Shown piece by piece: positions 18,130 through 25,582 of a stretch of DNA of 64,000 bases (position 1 is its first letter; each line of letters begins with the position of its first letter). The stretch covers positions 2,145,261 to 2,209,260 of the forward strand of contig NZ_KI912613.1 of the NCBI RefSeq assembly GCF_000519325.1, in the 5' to 3' direction. The position numbers and the translations under genes were made by a program. Source of the DNA: Patulibacter minatonensis DSM 18081. GTDB taxonomy: Bacteria > Actinomycetota > Thermoleophilia > Solirubrobacterales > Solirubrobacteraceae. Below the pieces are notes generated by a model, which saw only the letters and a list, made by a program, of their open reading frames with translations, was not told the origin of the DNA and searched no databases.

Positions 18130-18299
18130 GATGCGGCGTCGGCCCGTCGGACGGTCCATGCGCGCATCGGTCGGCCCGGCGGGCGGCAGCGATGCGGCGT
18201 CGGCCCGTCGGACGGTCCATGCGCGCATCGGTCGGCCCGGCGGGCGGCAGCGATGCGGCGTCGGCCCGTCGGACGGTCCATGCGCGCATCGGTCGGCCC
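18130..18299. repeat. array 1: 61-bp tandem repeat, 2.8 copies
   Basis: Three units start with GATGCGG at 18130, 18191 and 18252, spaced exactly 61 bp; the copies look identical, and the third stops short at ~18299. Each unit holds the perfect palindrome ATGCGCGCAT and an outer GATGCG...CGCATC inverted repeat enclosing CCGTC/GACGG arms. The array sits in the 444-nt gap between the divergent malic enzyme and glycerophosphodiesterase genes. The rest of that gap shows nothing beyond the malic enzyme -10. Confidence 0.95.
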
Positions 18300-18430
18300 T
18301 CGGCACGCGCGCGACGGCCCCGTCCCGTCCGTCGGGTCACGAAACCCCTGCGTATGGCGTTCACACGGGGACCACGGGCCGGTCACCGCGCGGTGACATC
18401 CGGGCGGGCGCGGGGGCGCACCCTGGGACC

Positions 18431-19189
18431 ATGGCCGGTCTTCCCCCGCTCTACGCGCACCGCTTCGGGCGCGACAAGGGCCCCGACTCCTCGCGCAGGG
18501 CCCTGCGCCGCACCCTCGCCGGCGCCGTCGACGGCCTGGAGACCGACGTCTGCCTGACGTCCGACGACGAGCTCGCGCTGATCCACGACCCGTGGTTGAC
18601 GCTGGGCACGACGGCGAAGGGCTGGGCCCATGAGACCCCGTGGGAGCCCACGCTGCGCGACTGCTTCCTCCGCGACCGCCACGGCGTGAAGACCGCCCAG
18701 ACCCCGATGCTCCTGCAGGAGCTGTGGGACGCCGTGCCGAACGGCATGCCCCTGCAGCTCGAGGTCAAGTCCCACGGCGACCCGGAGCTCGCCGCCCGTT
18801 CCGCCGAGGCGATCTGCGACGCGCTCCAGGCCCGGCCCGAGCGCCACGGCGTCGAGGTCATCTCCTTCCACGGCATCGCCTGCGAGGTCGCCGCCGCGCG
18901 CGGTGAGGACGCCCGCCTCGTCGTCTGGTCCGACATCCCCGCCCGGGCCCTCCTGGACTGGGCGATCCACCACGGCGTCGGCGGCGTCTGCGTCGAGCCC
19001 CAGATCCTCCACCCGCGCCTGGTCGACGACCTGCGCTCCGGGGGCCTGAGCGTCACGAGCGGCACCATCAACGAGCTGGAGCTCGCCCGCCGCGTCGCGT
19101 CCCTCGGCGTCGACGCGATCACGAGCGACCGTCCGGGCGTCCTCCGCGCCGCCGACGTGGCGGAGCACGCCGAGGTGCTGGCGGGCTGA
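18431..19189 (+). CDS. glycerophosphodiester phosphodiesterase
   Basis: 252-residue cytoplasmic GDPD-family enzyme hydrolysing glycerophosphodiesters to glycerol-3-phosphate and an alcohol. Family motifs: N-terminal 'LYAHRFGRDKGPDSS' (HR of the HR-G motif), 'AVDGLETDVCLTSDDELALI' with the metal-binding Glu and Asp, catalytic 'HDPWL', 'MPLQLEVKSHGD' (E-x-K) and the C-terminal 'LGVDAITSDRPG'. TIM-barrel length fits. Start: ATG at 18431, with CACCCT 6 nt before it. Array 1 lies upstream and array 2 downstream. No transporter for glycerophosphodiesters is nearby. Confidence 0.9.
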   Translation: MAGLPPLYAHRFGRDKGPDSSRRALRRTLAGAVDGLETDVCLTSDDELALIHDPWLTLGTTAKGWAHETPWEPTLRDCFLRDRHGVKTAQTPMLLQELWDAVPNGMPLQLEVKSHGDPELAARSAEAICDALQARPERHGVEVISFHGIACEVAAARGEDARLVVWSDIPARALLDWAIHHGVGGVCVEPQILHPRLVDDLRSGGLSVTSGTINELELARRVASLGVDAITSDRPGVLRAADVAEHAEVLAG

Positions 19190-19238
19190 GGCCCGGCGGG
19201 GCGGTCGCCGCCGGGGCGGGCGGGCCGGCGGGCGCGGG

Positions 19239-19464
19239 GCCGCGGATTCCTGCCGTCCGCCGGCAACGATCCGCAGCACCACCCGCGCAGGCGCCGGCCG
19301 CCGCGGATTCCTGCCGTCCGCCGGCAACGATCCGCAGCACCACCCGCGCAGGCGCCGGCCGCCGCGGATTCCTGCCGTCCGCCGGCAACGATCCGCAGCA
19401 CCACCCGCGCAGGCGCCGGCCGCCGCGGATTCCTGCCGTCCGCCGGCAACGATCCGCAGCACCA
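19239..19464. repeat. array 2: 61-bp tandem repeat with hairpin core, 3.7 copies
   Basis: Units begin with GCGGATTCC at 19242, 19303, 19364 and 19425: period exactly 61 bp, and complete copies appear identical. Each core folds as an outer stem (GCGGAT / ATCCGC), an internal mismatch, and an inner stem (TGCCG / CGGCA). It fills most of the 415-nt gap between the glycerophosphodiesterase and the AbiEi/DUF559 gene; the flanks (19190-19238, 19465-19604) show nothing else. Core shared with array 3. Confidence 0.95.
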
Positions 19465-19604
19465 GCCCCGCCGGAGTCGTCGGCGCGGTCGTTCGCCCGC
19501 GGACCTGCCGTCGGCGTGCCTCGGTGCGAGATCGGAGCGGGTTCAGTGCGGTATCGGCACTGCTGGACACCCACGTTCCGCGACGGGACGAGCAAGATCG
19601 AGGC

Positions 19605-20519
19605 ATGGACGACGCACGTCTCGCTCGACTCGCCGCCCGGCAGGGAGGGGTCTTCACGAGCGCGCAGATGAACGCCTGCGGCCTGAGTCCCTCCGGGGCG
19701 CGCCATCGCGTTCGGACGAGCCGCGTGTTCCGGGTTCGGAGGGCGGCCTACACGCTGAGCCCGCACCACGACGCGTTGACCGACCTGTGGGCCGTGATCC
19801 TCACGATCGACCCCGGGCGAGGGTGCCTGAGCCACTGGACCGCCGCCTGGATGCACCGGATGTGGCGGGCGACGGGCAGCCCGATCCACATGTCGGTGGT
19901 CGGTTCCGGCGGCCGCCGACTGCCCGGTGTCGTCGTCCACGCCCCGCGCATCCTCCTGCCGGACGACGTCGTGGAGGTCCGAGGGCTCCCGGTGACCAGC
20001 GCCGGCCGGACCGTCCTCGACGTCGCCGCGAGAGCCGGCGACGACACCGTCCGGCGCCTGATCCGGGAGGGTGAGGTCCAGGGACTCCTCCCCGCCGGCG
20101 AGATGCTCCGGGTGGTCGCGGCGCACCCGAACCACCCGGGCGCGGGCCGCGTGCGGCGGGTGGATCCCGGCACACCCGCGGATGCGCTCGGGCAGACGAC
20201 CCTGGAGGACGAGCTCGACGCCTTGATCCGCGAGCTGCCGATGCCCGCGCCCGAGCGTCAACTCACGGTGCGGGGTGCCTCGGGTGCCTGGTACCACCTC
20301 GACTTCGGGTGGGGAACGGCGCGGCTCGCTGCGGAGGCCGACGGTCGATCGGTTCACGAGCGTGCGTCGGCGCTCGAGAGCGACCGGTTCCGGGACAACG
20401 ATCTCGCGGCAGTCGGCTGGTTGACGATGAGGTTCACGGACCGCCAGCTCCGCCGTGGTCGCGCGGACGCGGGACGCCAGCTCGTCGCGGCCATGGCGGA
20501 TCGAGGAACGTCCGCATGA
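19605..20519 (+). CDS. AbiEi-like N-terminal domain plus DUF559-type nuclease-like C-terminus
   Basis: 304-residue protein of a type common as stand-alone genes in actinobacteria. N-terminal ~45 residues (ARLAARQGGVFTSAQMNACG, then SPSGARHRVR and VFRVRRAAYTL) match the winged-helix domain of AbiEi-type antitoxins of type IV toxin-antitoxin systems. The C-terminal ~80 residues resemble DUF559/Vsr-like endonuclease folds: 'YHLDFGWGTARLAAEADG' supplies Asp and Glu-x-Asp, followed by H-E-R and 'DRFRDNDLAAVGWLTMRFT'. No AbiEii toxin gene is adjacent, so a toxin-antitoxin role is unsupported. Start: ATG at 19605, with CAAGAT 6 nt upstream. The gene is bracketed by repeat arrays 2 and 3, which share a core sequence. 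Confidence 0.82.
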   Translation: MDDARLARLAARQGGVFTSAQMNACGLSPSGARHRVRTSRVFRVRRAAYTLSPHHDALTDLWAVILTIDPGRGCLSHWTAAWMHRMWRATGSPIHMSVVGSGGRRLPGVVVHAPRILLPDDVVEVRGLPVTSAGRTVLDVAARAGDDTVRRLIREGEVQGLLPAGEMLRVVAAHPNHPGAGRVRRVDPGTPADALGQTTLEDELDALIRELPMPAPERQLTVRGASGAWYHLDFGWGTARLAAEADGRSVHERASALESDRFRDNDLAAVGWLTMRFTDRQLRRGRADAGRQLVAAMADRGTSA

Positions 20520-20559
20520 TTCGACACCCCGGGGTCGGGGTCGGGGTCGGCCCCGGTTG

Positions 20560-20845
20560 CTGCGGATTCCTGCGGCCCGGCGGCGGCGAGCCGCAGCACG
20601 AGGCGCAACGCAGCTGGCTGTTGCGGATTCCTGCGGCCCGGCGGCGGCGATCCGCAGCACGAGGCGCAACGCAGCTGGCTGTTGCGGATTCCTGCCGCCT
20701 GACGGCAGCGATCCGCAGCGTCACTCGCGTCGGCGCCGGCTGCTGCAGGTTCCTGCCGCTTGACGGCAGCGATCCGCAGCGTCACTCGCGTCGGCGCCGG
20801 CTGCTGCAGGTTCCTGCCGCCTGACGACAACGATCCGCAGCACTC
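20560..20845. repeat. array 3: 61-bp diverged tandem repeat, ~4.6 copies
   Basis: Cores start at 20562, 20623, 20684, 20745 and 20806, each 61 bp apart. Units 1-2 are almost identical; units 3-4 share another variable tail (TCACTCGCGTCGGCGCC); unit 5 is truncated. The ~39-bp core (GCGGATTCCTGC...GATCCGCAGC) is that of array 2, and stem positions often change in pairs (for example TGCCG/CGGCA to TGCGG/CGGCG). It occupies the 542-nt gap between the AbiEi/DUF559 gene and purB; 20846-21061 shows nothing recognisable. Confidence 0.95.
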
Positions 20846-21061
20846 GGCGCCCGCCCGCGCCCGCCCGCGCCGTTCGCTCTCGTTCACCCGCCGACGCCGT
20901 CCACGGCACGGTCCACCCGCGCGCGACCTACCAGGCGGTCTCCGGAACCGGCAAGGCCGCGGTCGACGAGCTGTCGCCGACCTCGGGTCCGCGCACGGCC
21001 GCCACCCCGCTCACCACCCCGGAACGCCCGCCCCCACGGCGATCCGCGAGAATCGCCCGCG

Positions 21062-22342
21062 ATGATCCCGCGCTACACCCGCCCCGAGATCGGTGCCGTC
21101 TGGACCGACGACGCGAAGTTCGAGTCGTGGCGGGAGGTCGAGGTCGCCGCGTGCGAGGAGATGGCCGGCCCGACGGAGGACGATCTCGTCGCGATCCGCA
21201 AGGCGACCTTCACCGCGCAGGCGGTCCACGACCGCGAGAAGATCACCGACCACGACGTCGCCGCGTTCGTGGACGTGCTGTCCGCCGACGCCGGTCCCGG
21301 CGGCCGCTGGATCCACTACGGCCTGACGTCCTCCGACGTCCTCGACACCGCGCTGGCGCTGCAGATCCGCAAGGCCGGCGAGATCCTCGTCCGCGGGGCC
21401 CACGAGGTCGCCGAGACGCTGGCGACGAAGGCCCGCGAGCACGTCCACACCGTCTGCGTCGGCCGCACGCACGGCGTGCACGCCGAGCCGACGACGTTCG
21501 GCATCAAGCTCGCCGGCTTCGCCTTCGAGGCCGACCGCAATGCGAAGCGCCTCGAGGCCGCGTTCGCGCAGGTCGCCGTCGGCGCGCTGTCCGGCGCGGT
21601 CGGCACGTACGCCGCGACGTCGCCGGAGTTCGAGGAGCGGGTCCTCACGCGCCTGGGTCTCGAGCGGGAGCTCATGTCCACGCAGGTCATCCCGCGCGAC
21701 CGCCACGCCGAGCTGCTGCAGGCGATCTCGCTCGCCGGCGCCGGCCTCGAGCGCCTGGCCACCGAGATCCGCCACCTGCAGCGGACGGAGGTGCGCGAGG
21801 CCGAGGAGCCGTTCAAGAAGGGCCAGAAGGGCTCCTCCGCGATGCCCCACAAGCGCAACCCGATCACGACGGAGCGCATCACCGGCCTCGCCCGCGTCCT
21901 CCGCGGCTACGCCCAGGCGGGCGTCGAGAACGTCGCCCTCTGGCACGAGCGCGACATCTCCCACTCCGGTGCCGAGCGCGTGATCCTGCCCGACGCCACC
22001 ATCGCGCTCGACTACATGCAGTCGCTCGCCACCCGCGTCGTCTCGGGCCTCGTCGTCCACGAGGACCGGATGCTCGAGAACCTGCAGCTGACCTCCGGCG
22101 CCCTGTTCTCCCAGCGCCTGCTGCTCGCCCTGATCGAGACGCAGGGCCTCGTCCGCGACGAGGCGTACCGCACCGCGCAGGAGCTCGCCCAGCGCGCCTG
22201 GGACACCCGGACCCCGCTGAAGGACCTCGCCGCCGCCGACGAGCGGTGCGCGGGCCTCGACCTCGACCTCGTCTTCGACCCGAGCTTCCACACGCGCTAC
22301 GCCGACGAGATCGTCGGCCGTTTGGCGACCGCAGGGCTGTAG
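21062..22342 (+). CDS. purB: adenylosuccinate lyase
   Basis: 426-residue enzyme of the fumarase/aspartase superfamily acting twice in purine synthesis (SAICAR to AICAR, adenylosuccinate to AMP). N-terminal 'MIPRYTRPEIGAVWTDDAKF', 'WIHYGLTSSDVLDTALA' (substrate-binding Ser/Thr), catalytic 'GRTHGVHAEPTTFG', and the mobile signature loop 'GSSAMPHKRNPITTE' with the catalytic Ser are all present. Length (~430) is normal. Start ATG at 21062. Upstream is repeat array 3; downstream it converges with a HAD gene after only 14 nt. Confidence 0.97.
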   Translation: MIPRYTRPEIGAVWTDDAKFESWREVEVAACEEMAGPTEDDLVAIRKATFTAQAVHDREKITDHDVAAFVDVLSADAGPGGRWIHYGLTSSDVLDTALALQIRKAGEILVRGAHEVAETLATKAREHVHTVCVGRTHGVHAEPTTFGIKLAGFAFEADRNAKRLEAAFAQVAVGALSGAVGTYAATSPEFEERVLTRLGLERELMSTQVIPRDRHAELLQAISLAGAGLERLATEIRHLQRTEVREAEEPFKKGQKGSSAMPHKRNPITTERITGLARVLRGYAQAGVENVALWHERDISHSGAERVILPDATIALDYMQSLATRVVSGLVVHEDRMLENLQLTSGALFSQRLLLALIETQGLVRDEAYRTAQELAQRAWDTRTPLKDLAAADERCAGLDLDLVFDPSFHTRYADEIVGRLATAGL

Positions 22343-22356
22343 GTCCCGCCGCCGGC

Positions 22357-23013
22357 TCAGCCCGCCGCCCGCAGGCGCCCGGCCAGGACCTCCGCGATCC
22401 CCGCGAGGTCGTCCGCCCGGTGGTCCGGCGCGGCGCCCATCGGGCCGAGGACGGTCTCGCCGCGGGCGACCCACGCGGTGCCGAGGCCGGCGTCCGCGGC
22501 GCCGTCGACGTCGAACGCGTGCGCGGCGACCAGGACCGCCTCGTCCGGGGCGATCCCGAGCCGGTCGACGGCGTAGCGGTAGACCCGGGGATCGGGCTTG
22601 AACGCCCGGACCTCCTCGACGCCGAGGATCGCGTCGAAGCGGTCGGCGAGCCCGGCGGCCTCCAGCGTCGCCCGGCCGGCCACGGAGCCGCTGTTGGTCA
22701 GCGCGGCGATCCTCCACCCCGCGTCGCGCAGCACGTCGAGGGCGTCCGAGGCGTCGGGCCACGGCGGCAGGTGCGACGCGCGCTCGACCGCCGCCTCGAC
22801 GCCCGCCGGGTCCAGCCCGTGGCGCCCGGCCGTGGTCTCCAGCGCGCCGCGCACGTGCTCGGACAGCGGGCGGAACCGGCCGAGGATCGTGTCGATCATC
22901 GCCGTCCCGATCGCGTCCCGGAGGATCCCCGGGCCGAGGTCGGGCCGGCCCCACGGCTCGCCGAGCGCCGACGGATCGGTCAGCGTGCCGTTGACGTCGA
23001 AGACGATGAACAC
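22357..23013 (-). CDS. HAD-superfamily hydrolase, haloacid dehalogenase type II-like
   Basis: 218-residue HAD hydrolase. Motif I is 'FDVNGTLTD' (nucleophile Asp-6; the usual second acid is Asn), motif II 'IAALTNSG', motif III Lys in 'VRAFKPDPRVY', motif IV region 'VLVAAHAFDVDGAADAGL'. Both the Asn in motif I and the 'AAHAFDVDGA' loop are characteristic of L-2-haloacid dehalogenases rather than phosphatases, which replace the phosphatase acid. Substrate unproven. GTG start at 23011-23013 follows TAGCGT (23020-23025) by 6 nt, a leaderless-type start. Confidence 0.85.
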   Translation of the reverse strand: MFIVFDVNGTLTDPSALGEPWGRPDLGPGILRDAIGTAMIDTILGRFRPLSEHVRGALETTAGRHGLDPAGVEAAVERASHLPPWPDASDALDVLRDAGWRIAALTNSGSVAGRATLEAAGLADRFDAILGVEEVRAFKPDPRVYRYAVDRLGIAPDEAVLVAAHAFDVDGAADAGLGTAWVARGETVLGPMGAAPDHRADDLAGIAEVLAGRLRAAG

Positions 23014-23090
23014 GGTCCGACGCTACCCCGCTCCGGGTGACGGCACCCGGCCCGCCCCGGACCGCGGGCCCGGAGCGGTCGCGGGGGCGC

Positions 23091-23537
23091 TCACGCCCCG
23101 TCCGACAGCCCCGGATCGATCAGCGCCTGCCGCGACTCCGGGTCGATCCGCTTGCGCAGGTGCGCGGGGGAGACGTCGAGGACGAGCTCCACCGTGGGGC
23201 GGACCCGGCCCTCGATCAGGTGCCCGCCGTGCGCCGTGCCGTCGCCCTTGCCGAGGACGACGTGGGCGTGGACGACGGGCTCGTCGTCCTGCAGCGCGAC
23301 GTCGCCCTGCAGCGACAGCACCTCGACCTGCTCGTCGATCGGGATCCGGCGGTAGTCCTTCGCCTCCCAGTCCAGCCAGCCGACGACCGCGGACGAGAAC
23401 GCGCCGACGGCCGTGAACCGGGCGGCCGTGATGCCCGCACCACGCACGTGCTCGGTCATCGCGGCGACGAGCTCGTCGCCGGTCTCGAACACGAGGAGGA
23501 CGCTCGAGCCGTCGGGGGTCAGGGGCGTCGCGCGCAT
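23091..23537 (-). CDS. PPC/DUF296 domain protein
   Basis: 148-residue single PPC (plants and prokaryotes conserved) domain protein. Bacterial members form trimers and carry no AT-hook; some plant homologues bind DNA. Diagnostic stretch: 'VLLVFETGDELVAAMTEHVR', 'ARFTAVGAFSSAVVGWLDW', 'EVEVLSLQGDVALQDDEPVV', 'HAHVVLGKGDGTAHGGHL', with the conserved His-x-His and Gly-Gly-His residues. Start: ATG at 23535-23537, preceded by CACCGT and 6 nt. The C-terminal tail (AHLRKRIDPESRQALI) is an extra ~20 residues. Confidence 0.82.
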   Translation of the reverse strand: MRATPLTPDGSSVLLVFETGDELVAAMTEHVRGAGITAARFTAVGAFSSAVVGWLDWEAKDYRRIPIDEQVEVLSLQGDVALQDDEPVVHAHVVLGKGDGTAHGGHLIEGRVRPTVELVLDVSPAHLRKRIDPESRQALIDPGLSDGA

Positions 23538-23905
23538 GGCGGGACGGTGCCCGTCGGTCCCGATGGCGAAACCGGGCCCGCCCGACGGTGCGGCGTCGGT
23601 CGCGTGGGCCGGCGGTCGGGCCGTCACGACGACGCGCGCAGCCCGATCGCGTCGGCCTGCCGGCGACCACCCCACGACGACGGGGGCCACGGCCCTCCCG
23701 GCCGCGACCCCCGCGTGTCCCGTGGCGCGCGCGTGCCGCCGCGACGCGCCGGCCGGCGGGGCCGCGGTCCTCCGGCCACGGCCCGCCCCGCGCGGACCGT
23801 GGCCGGGCGGCGACCGCACACCGGCCCGGGGCGCTCCGACCGGAGAGGTCGGACCGCTCCGGACCGGGCACGGCGTCGACCGCCGGGCCCGGATCCGCGC
23901 CCCGG
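23538..23905. other. 368-bp intergenic region with one hairpin
   Basis: No convincing gene. The only structure seen is TCCGACC (23835-23841) / GGTCGGA (23847-23853), a 7-bp stem with a 5-nt loop, positioned to terminate the minus-strand membrane-protein gene that ends at 23906. Confidence 0.5.
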
Positions 23906-24304
23906 TCAGCGGACCAGGTGCTCCTCCCGGTGCGCGGCGGGCGACGACACCTCGAGGGCGTGGACGACCCGCTCGGTGCGGAGCTCGTGGATCACGAGGC
24001 CGAGGGCGCCGAGGGCGGCGTAGGCGATGCCGACCACGAGGGTGACGTCGAGGAGCGTCCCGGCGCTCCAGGCGAAGCTCGCGACGACGGCGAAGACGCC
24101 CAGCACGGCGGTGAGGGCGTCGACGCCGCGGTGGGCCTCGCCCCGCGCGGTGTCGTACGCCCCGTAGGCGCCGGCGAGGGCGGTGAGCACGCCCACGGCG
24201 AACAGCCACCACTGGGCGGCCCCGGAGCCGACGCCCTGGCTGACGACGGCCAGGAAGGACCCGAGGGTGAAGACGCTGAGATCGGACGCGAAGCGACGGA
24301 TCAT
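23906..24304 (-). CDS. small integral membrane protein
   Basis: 132-residue protein with four predicted membrane segments (around FTLGSFLAVVSQGVG, WWLFAVGVLTALAGAYG, ALTAVLGVFAVVASFAW and LLDVTLVVGIAYAALGALGL) and a charged C-terminus. Family not recognised; the layout recalls SPW-type membrane proteins but the SPW motif is absent. Start: ATG at 24302-24304 with AAGG 7 nt upstream; the promoter (TTGACA, 17 nt, TACCTT) lies just beyond, which excludes longer starts. It is divergent from an ArsR regulator whose probable operator overlaps this promoter, so ArsR-type repression is likely (inference). Confidence 0.78.
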   Translation of the reverse strand: MIRRFASDLSVFTLGSFLAVVSQGVGSGAAQWWLFAVGVLTALAGAYGAYDTARGEAHRGVDALTAVLGVFAVVASFAWSAGTLLDVTLVVGIAYAALGALGLVIHELRTERVVHALEVSSPAAHREEHLVR

Positions 24305-24337
24305 GGGACGACCTTTCGTATTGACGTTGATCGATGT

Positions 24338-24397
24338 CCTTGGTCCAAGGTAGCGCTGGTATCGAATGTTGTCAATATCGAGCGGGCTCGATACCGT
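24338..24397. promoter_or_regulatory. back-to-back promoters and operators for ArsR gene and membrane-protein gene
   Basis: AT-richer than its surroundings. Minus strand: -35 TTGACA (24370-24375), 17-nt spacer, -10 TACCTT (24347-24352). Plus strand: -35 TTGTCA (24369-24374), 17-nt spacer, -10 TACCGT (24392-24397), 7 nt before the ArsR GTG. The two -35s are the same heptamer TTGTCAA read on opposite strands. Palindrome CCTTGGTCCAAGG (24338-24350) overlaps the minus -10, and GGTATCGA/TCGATACC arms (24358-24365, 24388-24395) bracket the -35. Confidence 0.75.
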
Positions 24398-24404
24398 GGC
24401 GCCC

Positions 24405-24734
24405 GTGGCGTTGCCGTTCCTCCATCGCGCGGGCCCCCTGACCGACGCGCCGCTCGCCGACGAGGACGCCGTCGAGCTCGCGCGGCTGCTGCACGCGCTC
24501 GCCAACGAGCAGCGGCTGAAGATCGTCAGCCTGCTCCTGCATCACCCGCAGCGGGCGATGAACGGGGGCGAGATCCAGGCGGCGCTCGGGCTCAGCCAGC
24601 CGACGACGAGCCACCACCTGGCGCGCCTGGCGAAGGCCGGGCTGCTCGAGCGCGAGCGCGACGGCAGCTTCGTCCGCTTCCGCGTCGCGTCGGTCGCGTT
24701 CGAGCGGCTGCGCGGCGTGTTCGCCGAGGGCTGA
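24405..24734 (+). CDS. ArsR-family HTH transcriptional regulator
   Basis: 109-residue winged-helix repressor of the ArsR/SmtB class. Core: 'ELARLLHALANEQRLKIVSL', then 'EIQAALGLSQPTTSHHLARL' as the HTH, 'AKAGLLERERDGSFVRFRV' as the wing. No cysteine metal site is visible, so the signal is probably not a thiol-bound metal. Start: GTG at 24405, because TACCGT (24392-24397) sits exactly 7 nt upstream with a TTGTCA -35, and because family members begin just before 'LPFLHRAGPL'; an ATG at 24366 would lie upstream of that promoter's start point. It probably represses the divergent membrane-protein gene and itself. Confidence 0.88.
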   Translation: MALPFLHRAGPLTDAPLADEDAVELARLLHALANEQRLKIVSLLLHHPQRAMNGGEIQAALGLSQPTTSHHLARLAKAGLLERERDGSFVRFRVASVAFERLRGVFAEG

Positions 24735-24863
24735 CGGCGAGGCCCCGCTGCCGGACGCCGCGCGAGCGCATCGAGGACGACGGAGGCGGGTCACCCCGCG
24801 CGGCCCGTCGAGGTTCACCACCGGGCCACCTCCGCGGGGAGCCGCCCCCGTAGCGTCTCCGGG

Positions 24864-25571
24864 ATGGAGGGGGAGCCGGCGTCGCGACGCCCCACGTTGG
24901 TGGTCGGGCTCCTCGCCGTGGCGCTGACCGCGATCCTCGTCGTCCTCGCCCTGCAGGTCCCGGAGCTCCACGACGCGCTCCGTCACGTCCTCGACGGCGA
25001 CACCGGCGCGCTCCGGACCCAGCTGCGCGACCTCGGTGTCTGGGGCGCGCTGGTGCTCGTCGTCCTCGTCCTGCTGCACACCGTGATCCCGTACCCGGCC
25101 GAGCTCGCCCTCGCGGTCGCGGGGTACGTCTACGGGTTCTGGATCGGCGTGCCGCTGATGCTCGTCTCGTGGCTCCTGACCGGCCTCCTGGGCTACGCGC
25201 TCGGCCGGTCGATCGGCGCGCCGGCGGCCCGCCGGCTGCTGGGAGCCACGCGGGTCGACCGGATGGCCGCGATGCTCGAGAACGCCGGGGCCTACCCGCT
25301 GCTGGCGTCGCGGCTGGTGCCGATCGTGCCGTTCACGCTGGCGAGCGTCGTGCCCGGCGCCCTGCGGGTCCCCCTGCGGCGCTTCGCGTGGACCACGGTC
25401 GTCGGCTACGTGCCGATGACGTGCGTCGTCGTCCTTCTCGGCGGCAGGCTGGAGCACCTCTCGCTCGGCGACCCGCTCCTGTGGCTGGCGGTGGCCGCGG
25501 TGATCGGGCTGCTGGTCGTCGCGCGGCCGGTCCTGCGACGCGTCGAGCGCCGCGCGGTCCGATCCTCGTAG
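24864..25571 (+). CDS. VTT (TVP38/TMEM64, DedA-like) membrane protein
   Basis: 235-residue polytopic membrane protein of the VTT/SNARE-associated family; relatives act in lipid scrambling or carrier recycling, but the role of this branch is not fixed. Motifs: 'LHTVIPYPAELALAVAGYVY', 'GLLGYALGRSIGAPAARRL', 'LLASRLVPIVPFTLASVVPG' and 'YVPMTCVVVLLGG', which include the re-entrant proline-rich loops and conserved Arg of the family. ATG at 24864 follows TAGCGT (24851-24856) by 7 nt. The stop codon overlaps the -10 of the next gene. Confidence 0.9.
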   Translation: MEGEPASRRPTLVVGLLAVALTAILVVLALQVPELHDALRHVLDGDTGALRTQLRDLGVWGALVLVVLVLLHTVIPYPAELALAVAGYVYGFWIGVPLMLVSWLLTGLLGYALGRSIGAPAARRLLGATRVDRMAAMLENAGAYPLLASRLVPIVPFTLASVVPGALRVPLRRFAWTTVVGYVPMTCVVVLLGGRLEHLSLGDPLLWLAVAAVIGLLVVARPVLRRVERRAVRSS

Positions 25572-25582
25572 GCTCCGGCCCG

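Noticed and set aside
19605-20519. Type IV toxin-antitoxin system
   Set aside because: Only the AbiEi-like N-terminal domain is present, fused to a nuclease-like domain; there is no AbiEii nucleotidyltransferase partner next to it.
18130-20845. Possible CRISPR array: the 61-bp period equals the repeat-plus-spacer length of type I-E systems
   Set aside because: In arrays 1 and 2 the whole unit is conserved, including the part that would be a spacer; there are no unique spacers, no cas genes and no leader.
24366-24404. Upstream ATG start for the ArsR regulator
   Set aside because: It lies upstream of the predicted transcription start; the GTG at 24405 has a -10 exactly 7 nt before it and matches where family members usually begin.
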